64,000 nucleotides of DNA from DASRDU01 sp046331565 (GCA_046331565.1 JAXLQP010000001.1:1178001-1242000); one strand, 5' to 3'; positions 8,458-17,789 are shown, numbered from the stretch's first letter. A program made the numbers and translations. The notes: generated from the letters alone by a model not told the origin.

Positions 8458-9996
8458 ATGTTCCAGAAAATCCTGATTGTCAATCGTGGAGAGATTGCGG
8501 TGCGGCTGATTCGCGGCTGCCGCGATCTGGGCATTTCGCCGGTCGCCGTTTATTCCGATGCCGACCGCAACGCGCTGCACGTGCGTATGGCAGATGAGGC
8601 TTATCACATTGGCGAAGCGCCTTCAGCTTCAAGTTACCTGGTCAAAGAGCGAATCATTCAGGCGGCAAAACAATCGGGCGCTGAAGCCATTCATCCCGGT
8701 TACGGCTTTCTGGCTGAAAATGCCGGATTCGCCCGCCTCGTCGAAGACTCCGGTCTGGTGTTCATCGGGCCTTCACCTGCGGCCATCGAACTGATGGGCA
8801 GCAAGACCAATGCCCGCGAGGCGGCGCTGCGCGCGGGCGCGCCCATCGTCCCCGGCACCGCGCAGCCTTTGTCCGATCTCGATGAAGCGCGCCGGGTCGC
8901 CGCTGAAGTTGGTTATCCGGTGATGCTGAAAGCCGCAGCCGGTGGCGGCGGCAAAGGCATGCGGCTGGTGCGTTCGGCTGAGGAGATTGAATCAGCCTTC
9001 ACGACAGCCCGTTCAGAAGCGCAGGCCGCATTCGGTGATGCGTCGGTTTACATTGAAAAGTTCATCGAGAAACCCCGCCACATTGAAATTCAGATTGTCG
9101 CTGACCGGCAGGGTCACACGATTCATCTGGGCGAGCGCGAATGTTCGATTCAGCGGCGTCACCAGAAAGTCATTGAAGAATGCCCGTCACCGCTCAACGA
9201 TGCCGACCTGCGGGCGCGAATGGGCGCAGCCGCCGTCAGCATCGCCAGAGCTGCCGAATATTACAGCGTCGGCACGGTTGAGTTTCTGGTGGATGCCAGC
9301 CGGAATTTTTATTTTCTCGAAATGAACACGCGGTTGCAGGTTGAGCATCCGGTGACTGAACTGGTCACGGGCATTGATCTGGTGCGTGAACAGATTCGCA
9401 TTGCAGCGGGCCTGCCGCTTGAGATTCGCCAGGAAGATGTGCGCTGGCACGGCCACGCCATCGAATGCCGCGTCTACGCCGAAGATCCGCAGAAAAACTT
9501 TCTGCCTTCACCGGGCCGCATCACCCGCCTGCGAACCCCGTCCGGCCCCGGCGTGCGCGACGACAGCGGCGTTTACGAAGGATGGGAAGTGCCGATTTAT
9601 TACGATCCGATGATTTCCAAGCTGGCCACTTATGGTTCATCGCGCGCTGAAGCCATTGATCGGATGAAACGCGCGCTGCTTGAATATCACGTCGGCGGCA
9701 TTCGCACGACGATTCCGTTTTTTCAGGCCGTCATGCGCGACGAGGAATTTCTGAGCGGCGATCTTGATACAGGCTTTATCGCCCGCTTCAATGAACGCCA
9801 GGCCGCGACTCAGACAACAAATGAAACAGGTGAAGCCGAAGAACTGAGTCAGGAACAGATTGCCGCCGCCCTGGTCGCTGCGCTCAACACCACACGCCAG
9901 ACGCAGCAGCAAACTTCAGCCGACAGTTCAGACAACTGCCGGAATATCAGCCGGTGGAAAACGGCGGGTCGCATCTCTGGGCTTCAGCAGCGATAA
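8458..9996 (+). CDS. accC: Biotin carboxylase subunit of acetyl-CoA/acyl-CoA carboxylase
   Basis: The protein starts MFQKILIVNRGEIAVRLIR, the standard biotin carboxylase N-terminus. The ATP-grasp glycine loop AGGGGKGMRL lies near residue 165, EMNTRLQVEHPVTE near 285 is the active-site region, and the C-terminal domain follows. It carboxylates biotin on the carrier protein using ATP and bicarbonate. At 512 residues it is about 60 longer than E. coli AccC; the extra tail is Gln/Thr/Ser-rich and ends in SRWKTAGRISG. The carrier-protein gene follows after 27 bases, but no carboxyltransferase gene is adjacent. It could therefore serve either acetyl-CoA carboxylase or another acyl-CoA carboxylase. 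Confidence 0.93.
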   Translation: MFQKILIVNRGEIAVRLIRGCRDLGISPVAVYSDADRNALHVRMADEAYHIGEAPSASSYLVKERIIQAAKQSGAEAIHPGYGFLAENAGFARLVEDSGLVFIGPSPAAIELMGSKTNAREAALRAGAPIVPGTAQPLSDLDEARRVAAEVGYPVMLKAAAGGGGKGMRLVRSAEEIESAFTTARSEAQAAFGDASVYIEKFIEKPRHIEIQIVADRQGHTIHLGERECSIQRRHQKVIEECPSPLNDADLRARMGAAAVSIARAAEYYSVGTVEFLVDASRNFYFLEMNTRLQVEHPVTELVTGIDLVREQIRIAAGLPLEIRQEDVRWHGHAIECRVYAEDPQKNFLPSPGRITRLRTPSGPGVRDDSGVYEGWEVPIYYDPMISKLATYGSSRAEAIDRMKRALLEYHVGGIRTTIPFFQAVMRDEEFLSGDLDTGFIARFNERQAATQTTNETGEAEELSQEQIAAALVAALNTTRQTQQQTSADSSDNCRNISRWKTAGRISGLQQR

Positions 9997-10023
9997 ATCA
10001 CAACCGCAACTTTCAAAACGACC

Positions 10024-10524
10024 GTGAAACTTGAACTGAACATTAACAACACGACCAGGCTGGTGGAATTCAAAATCACCGGCAGCGAAGTACAGATGAT
10101 TGCTGACGAGGCGACCTGTTCAGCCCAGGTCAGCGAACCCGAACCGGGTTTCTTTACGGTGATTCTCGATGGTCGCGTTTTCCGCTGCCTGCCTGAGCGC
10201 ACAGCCAGCGGCGAAACTGAAATAATCGTTAACGGCCAGCGCATTCCGGTGACCGTGCGCGATCAGAAACGGCTGCGCTCAGGCGCTCACGATGCGCACA
10301 AGGGCAGCGGCAAAGCGACACTGACCGCGCCAATGCCTGGCAAGGTCGTCCGCATTCTGAAAGCCGTCGGTGATGAAGTTGAATCGGGCCAGGGCATTCT
10401 CGTCGTCGAAGCGATGAAGATGCAGAACGAAGTGCAGTCCCCGAAAAACGGGCGCGTCACTGAACTCCGCGTCAGTGAAGGTCAGACCGTCAATGCTGGC
10501 GAAGTCATGGCAGTCATCGAATAA
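10024..10524 (+). CDS. Biotin carboxyl carrier protein
   Basis: This 166-residue protein starts at GTG. The biotinyl domain occupies about residues 97-166, with the biotin-accepting lysine K132 in EAMKM. The flanking segments TAPMPGKVVRILKAVGDEVE and VNAGEVMAVIE are typical. The N-terminal ~85 residues are a beta-rich region as found in carriers of acyl-CoA carboxylases. It receives CO2 from the biotin carboxylase encoded just upstream and passes it to a carboxyltransferase. That arrangement, accC then carrier, is usual. The N-terminal region is not the Pro/Ala-rich type of E. coli AccB, so I leave the symbol blank. Confidence 0.9.
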   Translation: MKLELNINNTTRLVEFKITGSEVQMIADEATCSAQVSEPEPGFFTVILDGRVFRCLPERTASGETEIIVNGQRIPVTVRDQKRLRSGAHDAHKGSGKATLTAPMPGKVVRILKAVGDEVESGQGILVVEAMKMQNEVQSPKNGRVTELRVSEGQTVNAGEVMAVIE

Positions 10525-10660
10525 AGCGCCCTGCTCAACCACCTCAGTCCTTCCCTGTCTTTATCCTCTCGTTGAAATTGCATACTTTTTTGAAGTGTCA
10601 GTTTGGATTGCCTGGCTCCGGCTGTCGTGGCAGCATACTATTCACAAGGAGGCGATCATT

Positions 10661-10960
10661 ATGGTAGCTGGTGGCAAGAATCAACAGACACATTACAACA
10701 TCGGTGACGAAGTCTCTTATGCCTTTGGTTCCGGCCTGGTTTATGGCGAAGTCGTGCGACTGCTGGAAGGCGGCGCTGCCGTTGAGGTGATGTTTGAGGA
10801 CGGACGGCGTGAAATCAAAAAAGCCCGCGACCGCGCGCTGCATCTGGTGCGGCGGGCTTCAGGCGCAAGCGAACTTGACGAAAAGCACGCCGACCGCGCG
10901 CGGGGCCGCGATACTGAAATTGACGAAGTCATGCGCCGCGACATCCGGCGACGCTGGTAA
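10661..10960 (+). CDS. Small Tudor/KOW-like protein, 99 aa
   Basis: The ATG at 10661 has AAGGAGG at 10646-10652, an excellent ribosome binding site; the longer open frame upstream is rejected. Residues ~12-60 look like a small beta-barrel: IGDEVSYAFGSGLVYGEV then VEVMFEDGRREIKKARD, similar to Tudor or DUF2945-like domains. The C-terminal 40 residues are highly charged (DRARGRDTEIDEVMRRDIRR) and probably helical. No signal peptide is seen. It may bind a nucleic acid or a protein; the function is not known. It stands alone after the carboxylase genes. Confidence 0.75.
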   Translation: MVAGGKNQQTHYNIGDEVSYAFGSGLVYGEVVRLLEGGAAVEVMFEDGRREIKKARDRALHLVRRASGASELDEKHADRARGRDTEIDEVMRRDIRRRW

Positions 10961-11090
10961 CGCGACAGGAAAATCATCCGGGTCTGCCATTCTTTTTTTC
11001 CGGTGCAGGAAACCTTCACCGCCGAACCCGAATCAAAGAGCGCGCATCACAAGCCCGCGACCCTGTTTTATCCAGCAAAGTGAGGTCACA

Positions 11091-11819
11091 ATGAAAAAAG
11101 CCTTAACCTTCAGTCTTTCTGTTCTGCTCCTGTTACCAGGCGCTTTCGCTCAATCACCATCGCAGTCTCAAAGCCAGTCTCAACCACGCCCGCAGGCCGC
11201 CGAAGACAGTTCGCCGAAAACAGATGACATCGTCATAGCCGAAGGCACGACGGCCAAACTCTCGCTTCAGACTCAGCTCAGTTCCAAACTCAGCGAGGTT
11301 GGCGATCAGGTCATCGCGGTGCTTTATGAACCGGTGCGTGACAAGGATGGCCGCACGGCGATTGCTCGCGGCACCGAATTCATCGGGCGCGTGACGCAGG
11401 TTCAGGCGGCCAAACGACCGCAGAAACAGGCCACCATCACCGTTTCCTTTGATCGCATGCGCATGCCTTACGGCGAGGAAAAGATAGCGACCGTCATCAC
11501 CGCCATTGATGATTACGGCAATGATGAAAAGCTCAAATCCAAAGACGATGAAGGCAAGGTCGGCGGCGGGCGTTCCGGCGGACGCACGGCACGCAATGCC
11601 GGAACCGGCGCCGGACTTGGCGGTATTGGCGGCCTGATTATCGGCGCGGCGGGCGGCGGACTTGGCGGACTGGCCGCAGCCGTCGGCATCGGCGCAGCAG
11701 GCGGCGTGCTGATGACCAAAGGCAACGACATCAAACTTCAGCCCGGCACGGTTCTCAGAATCCGTTTTGAAAGACCCGTGACTGTTCCCGCCTTCGATGG
11801 CGAACGCCCGGCACGCTAA
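11091..11819 (+). CDS. Exported glycine-rich protein with a TrbI/VirB10-like region
   Basis: This 242-residue protein has a clear signal peptide: MKKALTFSLSVLLLLPGAFA. A Ser/Gln-rich linker follows, then a domain with SKLSEVGDQVIAVLYEPVRD, ARGTEFIGRVTQV and ITVSFDRMRMPYGEE. The 'RGT-x-F-x-G-x-V' plus later 'V-x-F' pattern recalls the beta-barrel of TrbI/VirB10 proteins, but no conjugation genes are nearby. A glycine-rich hydrophobic stretch (residues ~175-215) could insert in a membrane, like glycine-zipper segments. The end, LQPGTVLRIRFERPVTV, completes the barrel-like pattern. It is probably periplasmic or outer-membrane associated. The start was chosen for its signal peptide; the long upstream extension is spurious. 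Confidence 0.75.
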   Translation: MKKALTFSLSVLLLLPGAFAQSPSQSQSQSQPRPQAAEDSSPKTDDIVIAEGTTAKLSLQTQLSSKLSEVGDQVIAVLYEPVRDKDGRTAIARGTEFIGRVTQVQAAKRPQKQATITVSFDRMRMPYGEEKIATVITAIDDYGNDEKLKSKDDEGKVGGGRSGGRTARNAGTGAGLGGIGGLIIGAAGGGLGGLAAAVGIGAAGGVLMTKGNDIKLQPGTVLRIRFERPVTVPAFDGERPAR

Positions 11820-11849
11820 CCGTTGCTCACAGTCAGGGCAGGAAAAGCT

Positions 11850-11924
11850 CACCGCAAAGAAACAAAGAGCGCAAAGAAAGACAGGTCTGACTTCTTTCTT
11901 TGCGCTCTTTGTTTCTTTGCGGTG
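11850..11924. repeat. Perfect 31-bp inverted repeat, GCAAAG family
   Basis: The left arm (11850-11880) and right arm (11894-11924) are complementary at all 31 positions across a 13-base loop. The left arm contains CAAAG-type cores (GCAAAG, ACAAAG, GCAAAG) at 9-11 base spacing. It lies between convergent genes, where it could also stop transcription from both sides. Confidence 0.9.
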
Positions 11925-11945
11925 ATGATTATCCTGCCGACACAC

Positions 11946-13013
11946 TCACCATTCAGTGCCTTCGCTCAATTCAATCTGTTTCGCCTCAGACATCTGATTT
12001 TCATAAAAGACCTGAATTGATGCCGGGCCTGCCTCAAGACCGGGCGGCAACGCAATATTGATCTGCATCCGCAACACCTGATCTGCCGGATTGTGCGACG
12101 GGCCGACATAGACCGGCCTTGCACCAAACCCGCCGATCCTGATTTTGACGTCATCGCGCGTGGCGCGGGCGGGCAGGCCTTCGGCCCAGATGGTCAGGTA
12201 AGCGTGTTTGCCGCGACGCGGGAATGAATGGTCAAGTCTGATGGCATTGACCACATCACAGATGCGAATCGAAGGTGACGATTCAACTGGCAGATGATCC
12301 CACTGCCGCTGCGCTTTGACGACGCCGCGCACATCGTCTTTTCTGATTGCTTCGGCAGTGACGAACCCGGCGGCGCGGGCCATCTGAATCAGGCATTCCA
12401 CGTTCGGCCCCCACCAGTTGTCATACTGCCCGCCAAGCTGATCAACTTCATAAAACTCCATCACCGGGCGCGGCGTGTGCAGCACGTTGTCAATGATGTG
12501 CGATTCAATGATGGCAGTTCCACGCGACACTTCGCAGACCCGTTCGAGCGCGAGCAGCGGATGTCGCAGGTGATAAAGCACGCCCAGAAACAGCACGATG
12601 TCGAATTGTCCGAGCCGTTCCTTTGTGACTTCGTACACGCTCAGTTCGTGAAACTGAATCTTTGACCCGATGGCCCGGTGTGCTTCAAAGAATTTCTCAG
12701 GCCGCCAGACATCAACCGAAACAACCTCAGCACCGCGCCGTTCCGACTCAAAGCTGTAAAAGCCGTCCCAGCAGCCGATGTCCAGCACACGCAATCCGCG
12801 CATGTCCTGCGGCAGTCCGAAGCGCGCGTAATTGTCGCGCAGTTCTTCGATCCGGTGGACGCCCGGCGTAATCAGCCCGTTGCCAAGGTCAATGCTGTGC
12901 CACCAGCCGGTTGAGAAAAATTCGTTGCGCTGATCGTCCGCCGTCTGATCCAGAATCCCGCGCAGTGTTTCGTTGTCCTGTAAAGCAGTTGATGATTCAG
13001 CCGACATATTCAT
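11946..13013 (-). CDS. SAM methyltransferase with a C-terminal TIGR03437-like domain
   Basis: In this 355-residue protein the N-terminal two thirds form a class I methyltransferase: SAM-binding LDIGCWDG at residues 77-84, acidic VVSVD at the end of strand 2, and LFLGVLYHL, as in CmoB/DUF1698-like enzymes. From about residue 258 a beta-rich domain follows: KIRIGGFGARPVYVGPS, then MQINIALPPGLEAGPASI. This matches the pattern of the TIGR03437 domain common in Acidobacteria exported proteins. The divergent neighbour at 13195 has the same domain, so the two probably act together, perhaps on surface glycans given the YfhO genes nearby. An ATG two codons in (13007) is an alternative start. The acceptor is unknown. 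Confidence 0.85.
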   Translation of the reverse strand: MNMSAESSTALQDNETLRGILDQTADDQRNEFFSTGWWHSIDLGNGLITPGVHRIEELRDNYARFGLPQDMRGLRVLDIGCWDGFYSFESERRGAEVVSVDVWRPEKFFEAHRAIGSKIQFHELSVYEVTKERLGQFDIVLFLGVLYHLRHPLLALERVCEVSRGTAIIESHIIDNVLHTPRPVMEFYEVDQLGGQYDNWWGPNVECLIQMARAAGFVTAEAIRKDDVRGVVKAQRQWDHLPVESSPSIRICDVVNAIRLDHSFPRRGKHAYLTIWAEGLPARATRDDVKIRIGGFGARPVYVGPSHNPADQVLRMQINIALPPGLEAGPASIQVFYENQMSEAKQIELSEGTEW

Positions 13014-13194
13014 TTAGTCAAAACAGAAAATGGAATTTGCAATGCGTGCCAGCCGCACGCTTCAGGTCATCAGTGAATGCTGACTGACGAAAGCGGAAGG
13101 CCACATTACCCTGGAGGCCGCAGGGTGACAAGCGCGGCAGGCTGTAGTAAATTGCCCGCCTTCTGCAAACCAGTATCAGATGAGGTCAGTAGTT

Positions 13195-14565
13195 ATGAGC
13201 CAGCCGGACAGGCAGCAGTCAGCACTCAGCAATTATTCCACGACGATGAAACGCGACTGGGATGACCGTGCGCGCGAGGATGCCCGGTGGTACATCAACA
13301 CCGTGCGGCGCGGCCAGAGCGATGAGGAATTTGACGCCACCTGTCGCCACGACATTGAGAATTTCATCCTTGCTGACCTGCCAGTGCTGACCGGCGGGCG
13401 CGACCCGAAAAGTTTGCGCCTGCTTGAAATTGGCTGCGGCATCGGGCGCATGACGCGACACCTTGCCGCCATCTTTGGCGAAGTGCACGGCACAGACGTT
13501 TCCGGTGAAATGATTCGCCTCGGACGCGAACGATTGAAAGACCTGCCCAACGTCCGAATGCACGAAACCAGCGGATTCGATTTCGCAGACTTTCCTGACG
13601 AACATTTCGATCTGATCTTTTCGGCTTATGTCTTTCAGCACATTCCCGACGCTGAAGTGATTCGCTCGAATATCCGCGACGGCTACAGAGTGCTCAAGCC
13701 CGGCGGCATCTTCAAATTCATGGCGGCAGGCATTACGAGCGAAGAATATGCACGGATGCCCAAGGATACGTGGACGGGTGCGCCCTTTGCCGAAGCCGAC
13801 AGCCGCCGCACAGCCCGCGAACTCGGCGCGCAACTGATGAGCGTGGTTGGTGAAGGCACGCAGTATTTCTGGACGGTGCTGCGCAAACGCCCGGCTGGCA
13901 TTCAGATCAATGCTCACCGTCATCCGGTCATCACCGGCACAGGCCGCGCTGATGATCTGACAATCAAAGCAGTACCGTCACGCGGCGATAAAGCCTGGCT
14001 TGGCCTGACCGTTTCGGGCCTGTCTCCTGAAGAAGCCGACTGCAACGACATTGTGATTGAACTGCGCGGGCGCGACGTGCTGCCGGTTTATGTCGGCCCG
14101 GCTGGCATCAATCCTGATGCGCCTGAAGCCACAGCCGGATTGATGCAGATCAATGCGCGGATTCCGCAGGACGATCCTGGCGGCCCGGCTCAGGTCAGAT
14201 TGCGCCTGCCTGACGGAGTGATGACCGATCCGGTCACAGTGGCGATTCTGCCGCCCGAACCCGTGCCGCCACGCATCACGCTGGTCAGCAATGCCTTTGA
14301 TGGCGGCGTTGACATTCACGCGACCGGCCCGAAATCACTCGTCAGAGTCTTTGTTGACGGCCTTGAGCGCAACACTGCGGCCAGCGATGTCACCGTCCGC
14401 ATCGGCGAACGAGAATACCAGCCTCAGTCACTCACCTTTCAACCGAACAATGCCGTGTACCTGCTGACCGTCCAACTGCCCGCTGACACGCAGCCGCAGG
14501 AAACTTCTGTCACTGTCATCACCGGTCAGTTGCAATCACAACCCTGGCCGGTGCAGATCGTCTGA
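13195..14565 (+). CDS. SAM methyltransferase with C-terminal TIG/TIGR03437-like domains
   Basis: This 456-residue protein starts at the ATG at 13195, with GAGG nine bases upstream; the ATG at 13180 lacks such a site. LEIGCGIGRM (residues 77-86) is the SAM-binding glycine loop, followed by VHGTDVSGEMI and FDLIFSAYVFQHIPD, a Methyltransf_11/25 type. From about residue 265 come two beta-rich repeats. The first carries VLPVYVGPAGIN and MQINARIPQDD, homologous to the C-terminus of the divergent neighbour. The second, residues ~360-455, is Ig-like. No signal peptide is seen, so the normally extracellular domain type sits on a cytosolic enzyme. That is odd and may mean it binds polymer. Confidence 0.85.
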   Translation: MSQPDRQQSALSNYSTTMKRDWDDRAREDARWYINTVRRGQSDEEFDATCRHDIENFILADLPVLTGGRDPKSLRLLEIGCGIGRMTRHLAAIFGEVHGTDVSGEMIRLGRERLKDLPNVRMHETSGFDFADFPDEHFDLIFSAYVFQHIPDAEVIRSNIRDGYRVLKPGGIFKFMAAGITSEEYARMPKDTWTGAPFAEADSRRTARELGAQLMSVVGEGTQYFWTVLRKRPAGIQINAHRHPVITGTGRADDLTIKAVPSRGDKAWLGLTVSGLSPEEADCNDIVIELRGRDVLPVYVGPAGINPDAPEATAGLMQINARIPQDDPGGPAQVRLRLPDGVMTDPVTVAILPPEPVPPRITLVSNAFDGGVDIHATGPKSLVRVFVDGLERNTAASDVTVRIGEREYQPQSLTFQPNNAVYLLTVQLPADTQPQETSVTVITGQLQSQPWPVQIV

Positions 14566-14642
14566 GCGGATGTTTGAGAAGAGATGATGAACTGTTCCGG
14601 TTTGCGGAACTGTGTGGTGTCAGAGGCAGGAAGAGAGATGAC

Positions 14643-14729
14643 GGAACACACGGAAATAACGGAACACACGAAAAGCTTCAGAGCCTGATGAGTTCTGTTT
14701 CCGTTTATTCCGTTATTTCCGTGTGTTCC
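14643..14729. repeat. Inverted repeat, ACGGAA family
   Basis: A 21-base arm at 14643-14663 (cores ACGGAA at 9-base spacing) is perfectly complementary to 14709-14729, with partial pairing continuing inward. It lies between the methyltransferase and the small membrane protein. A related element, also with ACGGAA cores, lies at 63599-63692. Confidence 0.88.
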
Positions 14730-14793
14730 TCTCTCTCTCTCTTCCCTTCAGGTATCATAGCCCTGTTCAGAAGGCTGGATAACGTCACCCAAA

Positions 14794-15324
14794 ATGAAAG
14801 TTTTTCACCTGGCGCAAATCCTGGTGCTGGCATTGTTCATCGGCCTCGGATTGAAAGGGCTGGCCGATCAGCATCTGCTCGCGCTGGCTGATACGGGGCC
14901 TGATGGCTGGGGCACGGAGCTGACGCCTGAGGCTTCGACTGATGCTTATCTGAAAGCGTTGTTGCGCGAAACTGACCGGACGGCGATGGCGGCGATTCCT
15001 GAACCGACAAACAGGCTGCGCGAAGCGTTGAATGCGCTGCCGCAGAGTCAGGCCATTCTGCTGACCGGGCGACGCGAGCAGGCCGCTTATCACACGATTC
15101 TGCTGATGGTGCGTCAGATGAGCTGGCCGCGGCCTGTGTATGAACTGAACTGCGATGACACGCGCAGCCTGAATGAAATTCCGGCGAGCGCAAAATTTTC
15201 AGCCGTGATCTGGCTGCTGAAAAAACCGCCTGCCTCAGTCGCAACACCCCGAACTGTTCTGCCCGGCCTGGCTGTTGGCGCAGCGCCTCAGTCGGGCAGC
15301 ACTGCCGCGCTGTGCCTTCCCTGA
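14794..15324 (+). CDS. Membrane-anchored protein of unknown function, 176 aa
   Basis: I do not recognise the family. Residues 5-25 (HLAQILVLALFIGLGLKGLA) form one hydrophobic segment, probably a membrane anchor or uncleaved signal. The rest is soluble: RLREALNALPQSQAILLTGR and YELNCDDTRSLNEI suggest a mixed alpha/beta domain. Such small anchored proteins sometimes accompany glycan-polymer genes. Its 3' end overlaps the 3' end of the first YfhO gene on the other strand by 37 bases, so the two transcripts would be antisense there. The start is the only ATG that includes the hydrophobic segment. Confidence 0.65.
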   Translation: MKVFHLAQILVLALFIGLGLKGLADQHLLALADTGPDGWGTELTPEASTDAYLKALLRETDRTAMAAIPEPTNRLREALNALPQSQAILLTGRREQAAYHTILLMVRQMSWPRPVYELNCDDTRSLNEIPASAKFSAVIWLLKKPPASVATPRTVLPGLAVGAAPQSGSTAALCLP

Positions 15325-17621
15325 TTTCGCAGCTTTCTTTCTTTCAGTTTCACCACCACAAATCCGGCAAGCAGAATCAGCACACCGCAGGAGGCCCAGG
15401 TCAGACCGTTGATGAAACTGGCGGGGCGATAGATCAGTTCAATGCGATGCGCGCCTGCCGGGACGACGAGGCCGCGCAGCGTGTAATCAGTGCGATAGAT
15501 GCGCGTGCGCTGACCGTCAATCCGCGCGCGCCAGCCCGGATAGTAAATCTCGCTCAGCACCAGAAAGCCGGGCTGATCACTGCGCGTCTGCAATTCAATG
15601 CGCTGCGGTTCAGAGCGCGTGACACTGACTTCTGCCTGTAATGTCCTGGTTGCGTTCAGCGACACAGCTTCCTCAACCAGCGCGATCTCGGTCGGATTGA
15701 AAACCTGCCCGTCAGGCAGTCTGCTGTCCTTGATGGCACGCAGAATCTCATTTTCATTGAGCGTCAGCGTCTGACCGACAAACCACGCGCGCGGCAGCGC
15801 CTTCAGGTTTTCATAAACTTCAACGCCATAAAACACATTCAGCTTTCGCCATCGTTCGGCGGGCAGCGCCGAATTGTCGGCCCGTTCGGTCAGCAGGTAT
15901 CTGACATTCATCAGATTGAATCCCTGATGCCTCACATCAAAAGCTGACGGATCGGTAACCCTGCCATCAATGCTCATGCCGCCCATCATCGCCGCAGGCC
16001 GCGACAACCGCAGTTCATCATAACCATTCACGCTCGCCAGTCCGCGCACGATGGAAATGTTCGGGTGATTGAGCAGTTCGTAGCTGTTATCAAACGGATT
16101 CGGCGCGTGGCTGAGCAGGCGAAACGAATTCGCATCACGTTCACGGTCTTTGATGAATTTCACTGTCACCGGATCGGCCAGATGCCCGCCCACATCGAAT
16201 GCCAGCGTGCGCCAGTCCAGGAACTGACCAAACGAAGCCAGGTCGAGACACAACACCATGACTACGATCAAAGCTGAAAGCAGCGTCTGCTTTTTTGCCA
16301 GCCACCACACAGCCGCCACCGCCAGCATCAGCATCAGCACCGGAACCAGCAGTTCAGCGTGTCTGAAGCCGCCACCGCGTGACAGATAAACTGTCGCCGT
16401 CAGCAGCACAATGCCAGCCAGCACCGCCGCACATAATTTCAAAGTCCTCTGCACCACTGCCTGGCCAGCCTTCATCATCCAGTCAGCACCCATTCCGGCC
16501 AGCACGGCCAGCGCAAAATCAAATTCAAACAAATGCCGCGACGAAGTGCGAAAAAGATTGAAAACCGGAATGCGATAGAGCAGATGATTCACGCCAAATG
16601 GCAGCGAATCGCCAAACGACAGCAGCAGCGCCACGTAAGCAATGAAAGCCCAGAACCAGGCAGTGTGCCGCCGCACGCCGAACAGCGCCACCAGCGCGAG
16701 CAGCAGCCCCGCCAGCCCGACATAACCCGCCGTGACATAAATTCCCCACGCGCCCTGATAAGGCTGCTGATAAGGCGGCAGTGACGCGCCGCCGAAAAAA
16801 TACGGAAAGATCAGCGCGGCCACCTGACTCAGCGGAAAGTTATGCGAGGCGAAATTTTCATAACTGATCGTCACGCGCGCGCCCTGCTGCTGCAGTTCTC
16901 TGAGCGGCAACAGTTGAATCATCGAAAGCAGCGCCCCGCACAAAGCCATCACGCCCAGAGCCGCCAGCATTCGCCAGCGCGGCTGAGATCGCTTGCGCAG
17001 CGTCACCGCATACAAAACATAAGCGCCGCCGAGCAGGGCTGTCTGCCAGGTCAGTTGCGGAAAGCTCGTCAGAAACTGGAGAAAAATAAACAATGCTCCG
17101 GCGCTGATCCATTTCCACTCCGCCCGCTCACACAGCTTTTCAATCGCCAGCATCACCCATGGCAGCCACGCTGCGGCGGCCAGCATCGCTGAATTACCGA
17201 GCGACATCACCATCATCCCGCCAAATGAATACACAATGCCGGTGATGAGCGCCGCCACCCGGCGATTGCCGATGGCACGCGCAAACAGGTAAGCCCCCGC
17301 GAGCGCCTGATAGAAGGTCACGATCACGACCGTATTGATGGCAGCTTTCGGCGGCAGCAAAGCAAAGATCCAGTTCAGCGGATAGAACGCGCCCGGATAG
17401 ACATCAGCGAGCAACGGCATGCCGCCAAAAACATAAGGATTCCAGAGCGGCAGCAATCCCTGCGCCACCATTCGGCCAGTCAGTACCTTCACGCCCAGGT
17501 GCTGCGGCCACCCGTCACCCTGCACCAGCGCAACCCGGCCCGCCACCGCCGGATAAAACCAGACCAGCGGCAGCAGCAGCATAAAAAGCCACACCAGTTG
17601 TCTTTCAGAAATGCGCTTCAC
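15288..17621 (-). CDS. YfhO family membrane protein (copy 1)
   Basis: A polytopic protein of about 777 residues with roughly a dozen hydrophobic helices in the first ~470, then a soluble C-terminal part. The N-terminal LVWFYPAVAGRVALVQGDGW and LPLWNPYVFGGMPLLADVYP are typical of YfhO/GT-C glycosyltransferases, where acidic residues in the first loop are catalytic. The C-terminal GFLVLSEIYYPGWRARIDG and VVPAGAHRIELIYRP form the family's beta domain. In Bacillus, YfhO glycosylates lipoteichoic acid; here it probably transfers a lipid-linked sugar to a surface polymer. I prefer the GTG at 17621 for its match to the copies' N-termini; a TTG at 17645 would add eight residues. It is the shortest of three tandem copies. 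Confidence 0.88.
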   Translation of the reverse strand: MKRISERQLVWLFMLLLPLVWFYPAVAGRVALVQGDGWPQHLGVKVLTGRMVAQGLLPLWNPYVFGGMPLLADVYPGAFYPLNWIFALLPPKAAINTVVIVTFYQALAGAYLFARAIGNRRVAALITGIVYSFGGMMVMSLGNSAMLAAAAWLPWVMLAIEKLCERAEWKWISAGALFIFLQFLTSFPQLTWQTALLGGAYVLYAVTLRKRSQPRWRMLAALGVMALCGALLSMIQLLPLRELQQQGARVTISYENFASHNFPLSQVAALIFPYFFGGASLPPYQQPYQGAWGIYVTAGYVGLAGLLLALVALFGVRRHTAWFWAFIAYVALLLSFGDSLPFGVNHLLYRIPVFNLFRTSSRHLFEFDFALAVLAGMGADWMMKAGQAVVQRTLKLCAAVLAGIVLLTATVYLSRGGGFRHAELLVPVLMLMLAVAAVWWLAKKQTLLSALIVVMVLCLDLASFGQFLDWRTLAFDVGGHLADPVTVKFIKDRERDANSFRLLSHAPNPFDNSYELLNHPNISIVRGLASVNGYDELRLSRPAAMMGGMSIDGRVTDPSAFDVRHQGFNLMNVRYLLTERADNSALPAERWRKLNVFYGVEVYENLKALPRAWFVGQTLTLNENEILRAIKDSRLPDGQVFNPTEIALVEEAVSLNATRTLQAEVSVTRSEPQRIELQTRSDQPGFLVLSEIYYPGWRARIDGQRTRIYRTDYTLRGLVVPAGAHRIELIYRPASFINGLTWASCGVLILLAGFVVVKLKERKLRNQGRHSAAVLPD

Positions 17622-17708
17622 AAATGACTGAGTCTCTCGATGCAATCAGCATTGATTTTCGACACGCTGCCAGCCGGAACTCAGATTTCAATCGCGGTTC
17701 CGGGATGT

Positions 17709-17789
17709 GTTGCGCGATTTGCCAGAATCGCGCGGCATCCATCATCGGCCCGTTGCGCTATCCGCGCGATTGCGGGCAAATCGCGCAAC
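17709..17789. repeat. Double-stem inverted repeat between YfhO copies
   Basis: GTTGCGCGATTTGCC (17709-17723) pairs perfectly with GGCAAATCGCGCAAC (17775-17789). An inner pair, AATCGCGCGG (17726-17735) and CCGCGCGATT (17762-17771), is also perfect. It is the only copy of this family seen in the window and fills most of the gap between YfhO copies 1 and 2. Confidence 0.85.

Noticed and set aside
11091..11819. Conjugation (VirB10) gene
   Set aside because: Only a loose resemblance to the TrbI/VirB10 barrel, no transmembrane-plus-proline-rich N-terminus, and no conjugation genes nearby.
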